Of a stretch of DNA of 56,528 nt, positions 43,574 through 53,758 are shown piece after piece. Location of the stretch: positions 1-56,528 of the forward strand of contig CACLVA010000008.1 of NCBI GenBank assembly GCA_902610315.1. Direction: 5' to 3'. The translations under genes and the position numbers were made by a program. The notes beneath the pieces are model-generated. The model was not told the origin of the DNA. It saw only the letters and a list, made by a program, of their open reading frames with translations, and did no database searches. Source of the DNA: an uncultured Pelagibacteraceae bacterium (GTDB lineage Bacteria; Pseudomonadota; Alphaproteobacteria; Pelagibacterales; Pelagibacteraceae). How positions within the stretch are numbered: position 1 is the first letter of the stretch; each line of letters starts with the position of its first letter.

Positions 43574-44610
43574 AAAAATTTTTATTTATTTTATTTTTAA
43601 TTATTATTACAACCAGTATTGCAATGGAAAATAAACCTTCACATCATCAGTCTAACGGTACATTTAAAAATCCTGAGGGCTCGCCAGAACGTTCTGGAAA
43701 AGTAAAATGGTCTTGGAGTACGTTTAATAAAGAGAAAAAAAAATTAGATATGACCGTGCCAAAAAACCATGTTTTAAATAAAAATGAGGTTTTAAAAAAT
43801 TTAGAACTATATAAAGATAAAGATTACATCGGGTGGATTGGTCATGCTACTTTTTTAATAAAACTTGGAAATACAACTATTATTACTGATCCAGTTTTTT
43901 CTAAAAATGCGGGACCATTAATATTTGGCCCAAAAAGATATGTTGATCCAGCTTTGAGTTTAAAAGAAATTCCTAAAGTCGATTTATTTTTACTTACGCA
44001 TAACCACTATGACCATCAAGATACAGCAACAATCAGAAAGTTTCCTTATAAAAATGCAAATGTTATTGTGCCTCTTAAGTTGGGTAAGTATTTTACCAAA
44101 TACAATTATAAAAAAGTTAATGAGCTCGATTGGTATCAAACAATTGAAATAAACGATTTAAAAATAACATTGCTACCAGCTGTTCATTGGTCAAAAAGAA
44201 GTTTGACAGATACTAATAAAACACTTTGGGGAAATTTTTTAATAGAATATAAAAATAAAAAAATACTGTTCGCATGTGATACTGGGTATGGACAAATATA
44301 TAAAAAACTTGGTGAAAAATTTGGTCCAGTCGATCTTACGATGATAAATATAGGTGCATACGACTTTAGACCGATGTTTGAAAAATCTATATATCACACA
44401 AATCCAGAAGAGGCTTTACAAGTTGCAAAAGATCTTAAAAGTAGAAAGGTAATAGGAACTCATTGGGGTACTTTTGTGCTTTCTTTAGAACCTATTATGG
44501 AACCTCCTGTTCGTTTTAAAAATAATGCAGAAAATTATGGTTTTCAAAAAAAAGATGCCATTATTTTTAAAATTGGAGAAATAAGACCTCTGCAAGAAAT
44601 ATTAGATTAG
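43570..44610 (+). CDS. NAPE-PLD-like metallo-beta-lactamase-fold hydrolase
   Basis: A 346-residue protein with a hydrophobic signal segment (residues 1-18). GWIGHATFLIKLGNTTIITD near residue 88, the zinc motif LLTHNHYDHQD near 140, LLPAVHWSKR near 195, ACDTGYGQIY near 238 and VIGTHWGTFVLS near 295 match the MBL group of N-acyl-phosphatidylethanolamine phospholipase D and UlaG-like hydrolases. GPKRYVDPALSL is also typical of the NAPE-PLD group. The substrate may be a membrane lipid or lactone. It overlaps purK by four bases but is functionally unrelated. Confidence 0.8.
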   Translation: MKKFLFILFLIIITTSIAMENKPSHHQSNGTFKNPEGSPERSGKVKWSWSTFNKEKKKLDMTVPKNHVLNKNEVLKNLELYKDKDYIGWIGHATFLIKLGNTTIITDPVFSKNAGPLIFGPKRYVDPALSLKEIPKVDLFLLTHNHYDHQDTATIRKFPYKNANVIVPLKLGKYFTKYNYKKVNELDWYQTIEINDLKITLLPAVHWSKRSLTDTNKTLWGNFLIEYKNKKILFACDTGYGQIYKKLGEKFGPVDLTMINIGAYDFRPMFEKSIYHTNPEEALQVAKDLKSRKVIGTHWGTFVLSLEPIMEPPVRFKNNAENYGFQKKDAIIFKIGEIRPLQEILD

Positions 44611-44655
44611 TTTTTATTTGATAAATTAAATTTTCAATATAGATATTCAATTGAT

Positions 44656-45111
44656 ATGAAAACTATTGAAGGTAATTTTGATAATCCTGAAGTTAATCAA
44701 CTTTTAAAAAAACATTTTATCGAATTAAGATCGGTTTCACCTGAAGGAAGTACCCACGTACTAGACATTGAGGGTTTGCAAAACAAAAGTATTAAGTTTT
44801 GGAGTATATATGAAAATGATGAGTTAATCGGGTGTGGAGCGTTAAAATTTTTAGATCCTAAGCATGGTGAATTCAAATCAATTCGTGTTTCCGACTCTTT
44901 TAGAAAAAAGGGTTATGGAAATAAAATTATTAAAGTTCTTATTGATAAATCTCGAAAATTAAATATTAAAAAAATTAGTGTCGAAACAGGTTCAGGCGAA
45001 TTTTTTCTACCAGCTCGTAAATTATTTAAAAGTTCAGGTTTTATAGAATGTAAACCTTTTAGTCATTACGTAGACGACCCAAACTCATGTTACATGTCCC
45101 TAAAACTTTAA
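44656..45111 (+). CDS. GNAT N-acetyltransferase
   Basis: A 151-residue GCN5-family protein. IGCGALKFLDPKHGEFKSIR near residue 55 and VSDSFRKKGYGNKIIKVLID near 78 hold the acetyl-CoA loop (RxxGxG form as RKKGYGN); VETGSGEFFLPARKLFKSSG near 112 and SCYMSLKL end the fold. It resembles the YhbS/PhnO-like acetyltransferases, whose acceptor is unknown. It lies 45 bases after the hydrolase on the same strand and converges on the methyltransferase gene. Confidence 0.82.
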   Translation: MKTIEGNFDNPEVNQLLKKHFIELRSVSPEGSTHVLDIEGLQNKSIKFWSIYENDELIGCGALKFLDPKHGEFKSIRVSDSFRKKGYGNKIIKVLIDKSRKLNIKKISVETGSGEFFLPARKLFKSSGFIECKPFSHYVDDPNSCYMSLKL

Positions 45112-45122
45112 AAGTTAATTGA

Positions 45123-46235
45123 TTATCTTTTTTCTATGACGAATAGTTCATTTTTAAAATATAAACCTTTATATTTATTAACCACTTGTTGAACTATTTT
45201 TTGATAATTTTTTGATCTTTGCACTTTAAAAATTTGTTCATCTGTCATTTGATTAACATATACTGCAGCATTCCAAGCTGAAAAAATTAAAGAAGTGGCA
45301 ATACCCCCTTTTATTTCATTTGGAAGAGCTCTTAAAACATAACTAATTTTTTTTACTTTATGAAATTTCAAAGTTTTTAAAAATGATTTTTCTGCATTAG
45401 ATTTTATATATTTTTCAATTGAGGAATATAGGTATGGGAATGGATTTTCTTTCGGCCACAACTTTTTGATTATCTTATTGCCTGGATCTCCACCACATGC
45501 ATGAACTACTACTAATTTTCCTTTTTTAGCTAAAGATTTTAACATTGGATCAATCACATACTTTACTTTTTTTTCAGCAGAAACTCTCGATCGATAAGGT
45601 TGTGATGCAATAATTAGATCATAATCAGTTTTGCCATTATTTTTTTGCGGAATTACATTTTTAAGAACAAATTCTTGATCTTTTCTGTAGATTACTATTA
45701 CTGATGGTTCTTTGTAAGTTGATGTACCAGTTTTAGGATTTGTTTCAACTTGCCATTTTTTTGCTAGGAATTCTTGATTAAGTTTTCTTAATTGATTTGA
45801 AAAATCTAAAGATGAATTTCCTCTAAGTTTTACAACTTTCCAATTCATTTTTTTTTGTTTTTTAATATTTCTTGATTTTAAAGAGGTAGACTCAACATAA
45901 TTTAAATTTGATATTACAAAAACAGTATTTTTATGTTCAGCAAATCTGTCTGGAAGTTTTTCTAAACCAAGTCTAACATCTTCCATACTAATTTCTTTTG
46001 TTGAAACCAGCAAAGGAATGTTAGGCATTTTTTGATGACATTGTCTCATAACGTTCATAAGTAAAGACCCATCTCCCATACCAGCATCAAAAACTTTTAA
46101 TGCGGGGTTTTTAGGTTTTAAATTTTGAACAATTGGCTTTAAAGCATCGGCAATTCTATTTTTTTCATTGGTGGTGGTGACAAAAAGCAGATATTTTTGT
46201 CTATTATCAAAAAAGCGGAAATTTTTTTTCATCAC
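45123..46235 (-). CDS. Class I SAM-dependent methyltransferase-like protein
   Basis: A 370-residue protein. LKVFDAGMGDGSLLMNVMRQ near residue 46 is a motif I SAM-binding loop, DYDLIIASQPYRSRVSAEK near 215 a motif-IV-like region, KKGKLVVVHACGGDPGN near 242 the following strand. The N-terminal part (FRFFDNRQKYLLFVTTTNEK) and the C-terminal MTDEQIFKVQRSKNYQKIV are characteristic of a group I cannot name. The methyl acceptor is unknown. It diverges from fhs over 91 bases, another C1-pool gene. Confidence 0.65.
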   Translation of the reverse strand: MMKKNFRFFDNRQKYLLFVTTTNEKNRIADALKPIVQNLKPKNPALKVFDAGMGDGSLLMNVMRQCHQKMPNIPLLVSTKEISMEDVRLGLEKLPDRFAEHKNTVFVISNLNYVESTSLKSRNIKKQKKMNWKVVKLRGNSSLDFSNQLRKLNQEFLAKKWQVETNPKTGTSTYKEPSVIVIYRKDQEFVLKNVIPQKNNGKTDYDLIIASQPYRSRVSAEKKVKYVIDPMLKSLAKKGKLVVVHACGGDPGNKIIKKLWPKENPFPYLYSSIEKYIKSNAEKSFLKTLKFHKVKKISYVLRALPNEIKGGIATSLIFSAWNAAVYVNQMTDEQIFKVQRSKNYQKIVQQVVNKYKGLYFKNELFVIEKR

Positions 46236-46326
46236 TTAAGATATGTATTATGTAATTAAATGTCCATTATAAATATTTCTTTTAAAGTAGATAAATAAAG
46301 TATAAACACCCATAAAAACCCGAGTA

Positions 46327-48015
46327 ATGAAAAAATTTAAATCTGATATAGAGATTGCAAGAAGTTGTAAACTTAAACCAATCTCAAAAATTTTAAAAAA
46401 AATAAATGTTCCTGATAACCCAAAAGCTTTTAGTCCTATGGGAAGACACATAGCAAAAATTAATTTTGAATTCTTAAACAAACTTAAAAAAAAGAAAGAT
46501 GGTCATCTTATTCTAGTAACAGCAATCACGCCAACCCCAGCTGGGGAAGGTAAAACTACAACATCTGTTGGTTTAAATGATGGATTAAATAAAATTGGAA
46601 AAAGATCTATTGTTTGTTTGAGAGAGCCTAGCCTTGGCCCTTCTTTTGGAATGAAGGGAGGTGCGGCTGGAGGTGGTAATGCGCAGGTAGTTCCTATGGA
46701 ACAAATAAATCTTCACTTCACCGGTGACTTTCATGCTATTACATCAGCACATAATCTTCTGTCAGCTTTAATCGATAATCATATTTATTGGGGAAATAAA
46801 CTTAACATTGATGAAAAAAAAATTGTGTGGAAAAGAGTTGTAGACATGAACGATCGGGCTTTAAGATTTATAGATATAAATACTAAGGGAGTGGCAAAGG
46901 ATTTTGCTAGAGAAGATGGTTTTGATATTACTGTGGCATCTGAGGTGATGGCAATTTTCTGTTTATCTAATGATTTGTCTGATTTAGAAAAAAGAATTGG
47001 AAACATCACAATTGCTTATGATAAAAATAATAAACCAGTCTATGCAAAAGACCTAAATGCTCAAGGTCCAATGACAGTCCTTCTGAAAGAAGCAATTAGG
47101 CCAAATGTTACTCAAAGTCTAGAGCATAACCCGGCTATAATTCATGGAGGACCCTTCGCTAACATTGCTCACGGATGTAATTCAGTAATTGCAACCAAGT
47201 CAGCTTTAAAGTTATCTAAATACGTAGTAACAGAGGCAGGTTTTGGTGCTGACCTTGGCGCTGAAAAATTTTTGGATATTAAATGTAGAAAAGCAAACAT
47301 AAAACCAAGTTGTGTTGTTATAGTTGCCACAGTTCGTGCTTTAAAAATGCATGGTGGTGTGGAAAAAGAAAATTTAAAAACTGAGAATATTGATGCTTTA
47401 AAAGAAGGATTATCAAATTTAGACAGGCATATAAATAATATTAAAAAATTTGGTATAGAGCCAATAGTTGCGATTAATCATTTTGTTTTAGATACTAAAA
47501 ATGAAATACAAACTATAATAAATTTTTGTAAAAATTTGAATGTTGAAGTTAGTAATTGTAAACACTGGACAGAAGGTGGAGCAGGAACAGTTGATTTAGC
47601 AAAAAAAGTTGTACGAGTTTGTAATAATTCAAAAAAACAAAAATTTAAATTCTTGTATAACGATAGTAAAAATTTATGGGAAAAAATTGAGATTATTGCA
47701 AAAGAAATATATAGAGCTGATAAAATTACAGCAACAGAAGAGATTAAACAAAAATTAAAGATATTTGAAAATAATGGGTTCAAAAATTTTCCAGTTTGTG
47801 TAGCAAAAACTCAATATAGTTTTTCTACTGATCCAAAATTAAAGGGTGCCCCAACAAATCATGAAATACCAATTAGAGACGTAAGATTATCTTCTGGAGC
47901 AGAATTTATTGTTGTGATATGTGGATCAATTATGACTATGCCTGGCTTGCCGAAAATTCCTGCTGCAGACAAAATTAAATTAAATAAAAAAGGTCAAGTA
48001 GAAGGTTTATTTTAA
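46327..48015 (+). CDS. fhs: Formate-tetrahydrofolate ligase
   Basis: A 562-residue enzyme making 10-formyl-tetrahydrofolate from formate and ATP, or running in reverse during C1 oxidation. The ATP loop is [20 protein letters not shown] near residue 76, followed by [20 protein letters not shown] near 101, [20 protein letters not shown] near 128 and, near the end, [15 protein letters not shown]. The full length is present. In a methyl-oxidising cell it can release formate with ATP gain. It overlaps the convergent gshB by nine bases. Confidence 0.95.
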   Translation: MKKFKSDIEIARSCKLKPISKILKKINVPDNPKAFSPMGRHIAKINFEFLNKLKKKKDGHLILVTAITPTPAGEGKTTTSVGLNDGLNKIGKRSIVCLREPSLGPSFGMKGGAAGGGNAQVVPMEQINLHFTGDFHAITSAHNLLSALIDNHIYWGNKLNIDEKKIVWKRVVDMNDRALRFIDINTKGVAKDFAREDGFDITVASEVMAIFCLSNDLSDLEKRIGNITIAYDKNNKPVYAKDLNAQGPMTVLLKEAIRPNVTQSLEHNPAIIHGGPFANIAHGCNSVIATKSALKLSKYVVTEAGFGADLGAEKFLDIKCRKANIKPSCVVIVATVRALKMHGGVEKENLKTENIDALKEGLSNLDRHINNIKKFGIEPIVAINHFVLDTKNEIQTIINFCKNLNVEVSNCKHWTEGGAGTVDLAKKVVRVCNNSKKQKFKFLYNDSKNLWEKIEIIAKEIYRADKITATEEIKQKLKIFENNGFKNFPVCVAKTQYSFSTDPKLKGAPTNHEIPIRDVRLSSGAEFIVVICGSIMTMPGLPKIPAADKIKLNKKGQVEGLF

Positions 48016-48942
48016 TTTTTCTAGCTCGTCCCAATAATTTTTTGCAAGATTTACTCCTGTTAATTCTTTAAATTGAGGAAGCCCCGTTGGTGATGTTACA
48101 TTTATATCACCAATTAGGTATCCAGAAACTAGATCTATACCTGCAAAAAATATTCCATTTTTTTTTAAAACTTTAGCTACTTGATTTGAAACGTTAATCT
48201 CTTTATGGCTAAGAGTAGTTTTTACAGCTTTGCCCCCTTGGGATAAATTTGATAAAATTGAATTTGAGGAAGGCACACGGCTTATTGCACCTTTAACCTT
48301 ACCGTTAATTATAAAAACTCTCTTATCACCATATTTAATTCCTGGTAAATATTTTTGGGCCATAACATGACCAATTTTTTTTAGATATTGTCTAATTTTT
48401 TTTATATTTGTTATGCCGTTAATATAAACTATGTCTTTTCCTGCATACCCATGTATAGGCTTTAATACAATTTTTTTGTTAATTTTTATAAATTTTTTAA
48501 TCTCATCTAAATTTTTAGTGAAAATTGTTGGTGGCATAAGTTTTTTAAAATTAATTGAAAATAACTTTTCAGATATATTTCTGATAGAGGTTGGGTCATT
48601 AACTATTTTTACACTATTTTTTATAGTATCTAAAAATAATGTAGAAGTTACATAATCCATATTGAAAGGTGGATTTTGCCTTATAAATATAACTTTTGAT
48701 TTTTTTAATTCAAACTTCTTTTTTGATATAATTTTAAAGTAAGTTTTATTATTTTCTAAAAATTTAATATGACAAACCTCGGCAATCAATTTAGAATTTA
48801 TAAAATTTATATCTTTTGTCTCATACCAGTAAATCTTATAACTTCTTCTTTGTGCTTCTAGAGCTAAAAGATATGTTGTGTCTGTGATAATGTTGAGATT
48901 TTTAAAAGAGTTACCTTGTATTGCTAATATTTTTTCAGCCAT
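48007..48942 (-). CDS. gshB: Glutathione synthetase
   Basis: A 311-residue ATP-grasp ligase adding glycine to gamma-glutamylcysteine. [20 protein letters not shown] near residue 90, [20 protein letters not shown] near 158, [20 protein letters not shown] near 195 and [20 protein letters not shown] near 215 are family motifs; [17 protein letters not shown] closes the site. It is two bases downstream of gshA, so both glutathione steps are encoded together. Confidence 0.92.
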   Translation of the reverse strand: MAEKILAIQGNSFKNLNIITDTTYLLALEAQRRSYKIYWYETKDINFINSKLIAEVCHIKFLENNKTYFKIISKKKFELKKSKVIFIRQNPPFNMDYVTSTLFLDTIKNSVKIVNDPTSIRNISEKLFSINFKKLMPPTIFTKNLDEIKKFIKINKKIVLKPIHGYAGKDIVYINGITNIKKIRQYLKKIGHVMAQKYLPGIKYGDKRVFIINGKVKGAISRVPSSNSILSNLSQGGKAVKTTLSHKEINVSNQVAKVLKKNGIFFAGIDLVSGYLIGDINVTSPTGLPQFKELTGVNLAKNYWDELEKLK

Positions 48943-48944
48943 AT

Positions 48945-50201
48945 TTATAATTTTTCCAATACCTTTTCGGCTCTAGTTTTTTTTTCATTTAGTATATTTT
49001 CAACATTTTTTAAAAAAACTGTCTCATCTTGATTATTGCTATTTATATATTTCCTTTTTTTTAGACCATTTTTTGAAATATCTAGGAAAATCTTACCCCA
49101 TTCTAAAATAGTTCTATTATTTATTAGTGTGTTTAAACCTTTTCTAGGTGAGTCATAATATGCATTTAAAATTTCACTTTGGTCCCATTTTTTTATTACA
49201 TCTAAAGATTCCTCTAAATTCCCGTAAATTAAACCGGTGTAAAATGCGGGCCCTGCGCAATGACAATCCCATTCACACTCATCTATTGATCTAACCTCTA
49301 AATATTTTTTTAATCTCACCTCGGTAAATATTGTACTTAAATGCAGTCCAAGATCTTTATCAGTCGGTATAGATTTGTTAGATTGTAAATTTCCCTCCAT
49401 AAAGTCTTTGAATGTTTGGTCACCCCCATAATGGTAAGAGTTATTTTTTTCAATAAATAATAAAGGAAATTTAATAATGAAATCTGCGTATTTTTCAAAA
49501 TCCATGTTTTCTAAAAATATTTTCGGTAGACCTGCTCTTGCGGTATTTTGCCAGACTTTTGCACGATAAGATAAATAACCACTTGCTCTGTTTTCATATA
49601 CGGCTGAATTAGCAAATATGCCAATGGCTAAAGGTGTTAAGTAACACATCAACTTAAATTTTTTTTTAAAATCTTCTTCAGAGCTATAGTCCATGTTTAC
49701 TTGCGTTCCAGATGTTTGGTACATCATATTTAAACTTAGCTCGCCACCTTTTGGCATTTCATTTGTCATTATTTTGTATCTTTCTTTTGGATTATTAGGT
49801 GCATCCTTTAATTTAGTCACAGGGTCGTACCCTGTTGCCATATTTGTTAAATTAGTATCAAAACAAGCTGAGTCTAATTCTTTTTGAAAATTGTGTAACT
49901 CTACACAAACCTCATGAATATTTTTTAATTTGTCTCCTGATAACTCAATTTGATTTCCAGGCTCTAGCGATATCGATTTACCATTAAATTTTAGCCCTAT
50001 TAAATTTTCGTTTTCTTTAATTTCTTGCCAGCCAAATTTTGTTATAAAAATTTGTAATAATTTTTGAATATTTTCATATTCAGCTCTTTTGTTTGTTTTA
50101 ATATTGAATAAAAACTGCTCATTCTCAACACCTATTAATTCATCTTGCTTAATACCTGATGCAAAATAATCTATAATGTCATTTTTAGATTTAATTTCCA
50201 T
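48945..50201 (-). CDS. gshA: Glutamate-cysteine ligase, plant/alphaproteobacterial (GCS2) type
   Basis: A 418-residue enzyme of the GCS2 fold. LIGVENEQFLFNIKTNKRAE near residue 18 gives the Glu-rich metal site, LEPGNQIELSGDKLKNIHEV near 78 and ELSLNMMYQTSGTQVNMDYS near 153 the conserved core, and SSRxx-equivalent EVRSIDECEWDCHCAGPAFY near 303 the C-terminal site. It makes gamma-glutamylcysteine. The start overlaps the amidotransferase end by 11 bases. Confidence 0.9.
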   Translation of the reverse strand: MEIKSKNDIIDYFASGIKQDELIGVENEQFLFNIKTNKRAEYENIQKLLQIFITKFGWQEIKENENLIGLKFNGKSISLEPGNQIELSGDKLKNIHEVCVELHNFQKELDSACFDTNLTNMATGYDPVTKLKDAPNNPKERYKIMTNEMPKGGELSLNMMYQTSGTQVNMDYSSEEDFKKKFKLMCYLTPLAIGIFANSAVYENRASGYLSYRAKVWQNTARAGLPKIFLENMDFEKYADFIIKFPLLFIEKNNSYHYGGDQTFKDFMEGNLQSNKSIPTDKDLGLHLSTIFTEVRLKKYLEVRSIDECEWDCHCAGPAFYTGLIYGNLEESLDVIKKWDQSEILNAYYDSPRKGLNTLINNRTILEWGKIFLDISKNGLKKRKYINSNNQDETVFLKNVENILNEKKTRAEKVLEKL

Positions 50202-50985
50202 TTATACTACCAAGCCAGTTCTTTAATTCTATCATTCTATGATTTATTTCAGATTTTGATAATTCATTTTTTATCAAACTTATATGATGATCGATTTCAT
50301 CATATGATTTAAAAGCTTTTCTTTGATTTATTAATCTATCTTTTCTAAATTTAATTAATTCTATCATTTTTTCATATTTAATCTCTGGATGATATTGAAT
50401 TCCCCATATTTCGCTTTTTTCATGAGTAAAAGATATGCTTGAAATTTTATTGATATTATTTGAAGCCAATAGAATTGCATCTTTTGGTAAAGTAACCACT
50501 TCATCAAAATTAAATGCTGGTGAACAAAATTTATTTTTTTTACCTTTGTAAATAGGATGTCTTTGACCATTAGAGTTTAATTCAATATCAAAAGCAATGC
50601 CTATATGAGATCCGTTAGATGATTTTTTAACCTCTCCCCCTGCTGCAACTACAGCAACTTGCATGCCCCAACAAATTGCTAAAATCTTTTTTATTTTTTT
50701 TTGACATTCTTTCATAAACATTATTTGTCTCTTAATTTCATCAGTATTATTGTAAATATTTAAACTACTACCACCCCACACTGTCCCATCATATTTTTCT
50801 AAATTTCCAATATTTTCAAAAATTTTAGGATCAGCAGATGGATTAACAACATCTATGTCGAGATCTTTGGTAATGTAAGCAAGACTATCTTTTAAACTTT
50901 CTGTATGTGTTTGAATACCAGCGTTTTTAAAATTTTGATTCTCTTCTTGTAGGTTTCCTTCAACTATTAGTAATTTAATTGCCAT
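50191..50985 (-). CDS. Class I glutamine amidotransferase-like protein
   Basis: A 264-residue GATase. The nucleophile elbow is ILAICWGMQVAVVAAGGEV near residue 100 with the cysteine, and the His-Glu pair is in WGIQYHPEIKYEKMIELI near 200, so the hydrolase triad is complete. It resembles the GMP-synthase glutaminase domain but has no synthase domain. Its coding overlap with gshA points to a gamma-glutamyl or glutathione-related substrate, as in gamma-glutamyl hydrolases such as PuuD, rather than to purine synthesis. Confidence 0.82.
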   Translation of the reverse strand: MAIKLLIVEGNLQEENQNFKNAGIQTHTESLKDSLAYITKDLDIDVVNPSADPKIFENIGNLEKYDGTVWGGSSLNIYNNTDEIKRQIMFMKECQKKIKKILAICWGMQVAVVAAGGEVKKSSNGSHIGIAFDIELNSNGQRHPIYKGKKNKFCSPAFNFDEVVTLPKDAILLASNNINKISSISFTHEKSEIWGIQYHPEIKYEKMIELIKFRKDRLINQRKAFKSYDEIDHHISLIKNELSKSEINHRMIELKNWLGSINGN

Positions 50986-51006
50986 GATTAAAGATTAATT
51001 AAAATA

Positions 51007-52035
51007 TCACCAACTGATTTCTAATTTTTTATTTTCATAAATACATTCAATAACACTAAACATAAGCGGAAAATCTTTTTCATTTAAGTCTTGTTTTAAT
51101 TTTTTTCCCACTTCAGTTGCAAGTTCTGCTCCCTCAACGGTAACTTCGTCCATAAATTTCTTCTTAGCTTCTTTGTATAAATATCCCTCGCCTAAGTATT
51201 TTCCCATTTGACTATTTCTTCCACCAACTGCGCTTACATATAAATCTCCAAGTCCAGCTAATCCATAAACAGTATCTGATTTACCTCCATAGTGTTTTAC
51301 AAATTTTGCCATTTCAGAAATTGATTTATGTATTAATGAAGCGGATGTATTATGAAAATATTTAGATTTAATCTCACTTTTTGCAGATGAACTACTCAAT
51401 CCCTCTGAGGCTCCAATAATCATAGAGTAAATATTTTTAATTGCTCCAGATAATTCTACGCCATTAAGATCTTCTGAAATTTCTGTTGAATAATAATCTG
51501 TTGAAATTATTTTTTGTAATTTTTTGGCTTCATCAATATTAGGGCTTGCAATTAATGTGCTTGTTCTAATTTTGTTAGCTAGACCAGCTGCTAAACAAGG
51601 GCCTTTGATTGCAGATATATTTGTAAATTCAATTCCTTTTTCACTTAACATTGTTTTTATCTTATCTGAAATAGTGCTGAGTTTTTTATTAACAATTGAG
51701 AGACCTTTGGTGAGTATTACTAAAGAGGTTTTGTTATCAATTTTGTCTGCAATTTTATCTACAAACCAGTCAATTCCGATAGAACTTACTCCAACAACCA
51801 ACACATCTGGTTTTTCCTTCATCAAATCATCAAGTTTTTCAATTTTTTCTACTTTTAATTTTGAAGGTAAGTTTACATTTAATTTTGGATGAAAATTATT
51901 TTTAGATTTAATCGTTTCAATCAAACTATCTTCGAGGTGAGTCCCCATAAGAGATACATTATTATTATTTTCAACACATGGTACTGAAAATGCTGAACCC
52001 ATTGCTCCTGCACCAATAATTAAAATATTTTTCAT
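51007..52035 (-). CDS. gpsA: Glycerol-3-phosphate dehydrogenase-like
   Basis: A 342-residue NAD(P)-dependent dehydrogenase. NILIIGAGAMGSAFSVPCVE binds NAD(P); LTKGLSIVNKKLSTISDKI near residue 108, the catalytic-lysine region NGVELSGAIKNIYSMIIGAS near 192 and VYGLAGLGDLYVSAVGGRNS near 262 follow GpsA. It reduces dihydroxyacetone phosphate for phospholipid synthesis. GGRNS replaces the more usual SRN form, and LMGTHLEDSLIE is unlike typical N-terminal loops, so it may be a divergent paralogue. It heads the gpsA-amidotransferase-gshA-gshB run. Confidence 0.82.
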   Translation of the reverse strand: MKNILIIGAGAMGSAFSVPCVENNNNVSLMGTHLEDSLIETIKSKNNFHPKLNVNLPSKLKVEKIEKLDDLMKEKPDVLVVGVSSIGIDWFVDKIADKIDNKTSLVILTKGLSIVNKKLSTISDKIKTMLSEKGIEFTNISAIKGPCLAAGLANKIRTSTLIASPNIDEAKKLQKIISTDYYSTEISEDLNGVELSGAIKNIYSMIIGASEGLSSSSAKSEIKSKYFHNTSASLIHKSISEMAKFVKHYGGKSDTVYGLAGLGDLYVSAVGGRNSQMGKYLGEGYLYKEAKKKFMDEVTVEGAELATEVGKKLKQDLNEKDFPLMFSVIECIYENKKLEISW

Positions 52036-52133
52036 GATATAAAATTTTTTACAATCAAATTAATACTTAGTTTTATAAATTGATATAAAATTTTTATTAG
52101 TTGTTTAGCGATTAATTTTAAATGAGGTATAAA

Positions 52134-52167
52134 AAAAAGGCCCCATATATGAATATGGGGCCTTTTT
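52134..52167 (-). terminator. Strong Rho-independent terminator after the GMC operon
   Basis: A 15-base perfect stem (AAAAAGGCCCCATAT, 52134-52148, with 52153-52167) closes a 4-base loop. On the minus strand it is followed by T-rich bases, 12 bases past the GMC oxidoreductase stop. It separates that operon from the gpsA run on the same strand. Confidence 0.9.
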
Positions 52168-52178
52168 AAATTAGTTAA

Positions 52179-53741
52179 TTAAACGTTACCTTTTTTAAGT
52201 TGATCAGCAAGATATTCACCTTGTCTGATAGCTAATGCAGTAATCGTTAATGTTGGGTTACATGCTGCACCTGTAGTCATGACAGAACCATCTGATACGA
52301 AAAGGTTTTTCACATCATGGCATCTGCCCCATTTATCTACAACACCATCTTTTGCCTTAGCGCTCATTCTCATAGAACCAAGGTTGTGTGTGTGTGGATA
52401 TGGTGTAACTCTGTATGTTTGTGTTGCACCAACAGCTTTGTATATTGCTTCACCTTTTTCATACGCATGATTTCTCATTGCAGTATCATTCGGGTGATCA
52501 TCAAAGTGAACGTTAGGAGCAGGAAGACCAAAAGCGTCTTTTGCAGATCCTAATGTTATTCTGTTGTTTGCTTGAGGCATATCTTCACCTACAATCCACA
52601 TACCAGCCATATTTTGATATCCATCCATCATGTCAGCAAATTTCTTACCCCATTTACCTGGATCTAAGAAAGCTCCTAAGAATGATGGTCCTAAAGCTAA
52701 TGTCTCAAGATAGTATCCACCTACGAAACCTCTTTTAGGATTGTGTTTTACTTCATCTGCTAAGAACCCAGCCATAGTCTCTCCTCTAAAGAAGTTAACT
52801 GGCTTATCAAATGTAGCATAAACTGAACCTGTTAAGTGTCTCATGTAGTTTCTTCCAACTTGATCTGAGCTGTTAGCTAAACCATTTGGAAATCTTGATG
52901 AAGCACTCATTAAGAACAATCTTGGTGTCTCAATTGAGTTACCAGCAACACAAATAACTTTAGCTTCTTGTCTGTGTAAAGCTTTAGTTTTTGTGTCCAT
53001 GTATAAAACACCATCAGCTTTTCCTGAACTGTCAGTAGTTATCTGAACAGCTTGAGAGTTTGTTCTTAGTTCTAATTTTCCAGTTGCAAGGGCTTTTGGA
53101 ATTTCACTTACGTTAGGATTCCATTTTGAACCATTTTTATCACCTTGGAAATTAAAACCATCTTGAATTGATGCTGGTCTTCCATCATATGGAGCTGCAT
53201 TAGTACCGTAAGGTCCTGTTGCATAGAACTTGTAACCATTTCTTTTTGCTCCTTCAGCAAAAACTTTATAGTTGTTATTTGCTGGTAATGGAGGACGTCC
53301 ACCTCTATGTGTTGATCCGATAGCATCTTCAGCCTTTACATAGTAAGGCTTCATTTCTTTACCATCGATCGGCCAGTCCATTAGAGTTGCACCGTCAACG
53401 CTTCCATAAGTTGATTTAGTTTTCCACTCATAGTCAAGAAAACGTGGAGTAGCACCTGCCCAGTGTGTAGCAGTTCCACCCACAGCTTTTACTAACCATG
53501 TTGGTAAACCGTTAAAATCTTGAACTATTCTAGCATTACCTGACATAGTTCTTTTATCTAACCAAGCCATCTGGCTGAAAGCTGGCCATTCTTCGTTTAC
53601 GTACTCTTCTTTCATAATACGTCTTCCAGCTTCTAAAAGAACAACAGGAATACCCTGTTTAGTTAATTGATAAGCTACTTGTGCGCCACCAGGACCAGAT
53701 CCTATAACGACAACAGCTTTTTCTTTTTTATCTATTTTCAT
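52179..53741 (-). CDS. GMC oxidoreductase, gluconate 2-dehydrogenase large-subunit type
   Basis: A 520-residue flavoprotein. VVVIGSGPGGAQVAYQLTKQ binds FAD; WLVKAVGGTATHWAGATPRF near residue 82 is the GMC signature; VICVAGNSIETPRLFLMSAS near 262; HTHNLGSMRMSAKAKDGVVD near 448 holds the catalytic His, with VTTGAACNPTLTITALAIRQ equivalent near 490. It oxidises an alcohol or sugar acid to its keto form; with the subunit-3 partner next door it is probably exported as a complex. The substrate is unknown. It overlaps no gene and lies 17 bases after its partner. Confidence 0.87.
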   Translation of the reverse strand: MKIDKKEKAVVVIGSGPGGAQVAYQLTKQGIPVVLLEAGRRIMKEEYVNEEWPAFSQMAWLDKRTMSGNARIVQDFNGLPTWLVKAVGGTATHWAGATPRFLDYEWKTKSTYGSVDGATLMDWPIDGKEMKPYYVKAEDAIGSTHRGGRPPLPANNNYKVFAEGAKRNGYKFYATGPYGTNAAPYDGRPASIQDGFNFQGDKNGSKWNPNVSEIPKALATGKLELRTNSQAVQITTDSSGKADGVLYMDTKTKALHRQEAKVICVAGNSIETPRLFLMSASSRFPNGLANSSDQVGRNYMRHLTGSVYATFDKPVNFFRGETMAGFLADEVKHNPKRGFVGGYYLETLALGPSFLGAFLDPGKWGKKFADMMDGYQNMAGMWIVGEDMPQANNRITLGSAKDAFGLPAPNVHFDDHPNDTAMRNHAYEKGEAIYKAVGATQTYRVTPYPHTHNLGSMRMSAKAKDGVVDKWGRCHDVKNLFVSDGSVMTTGAACNPTLTITALAIRQGEYLADQLKKGNV

Positions 53742-53758
53742 TTATATATCTCCCCTAG

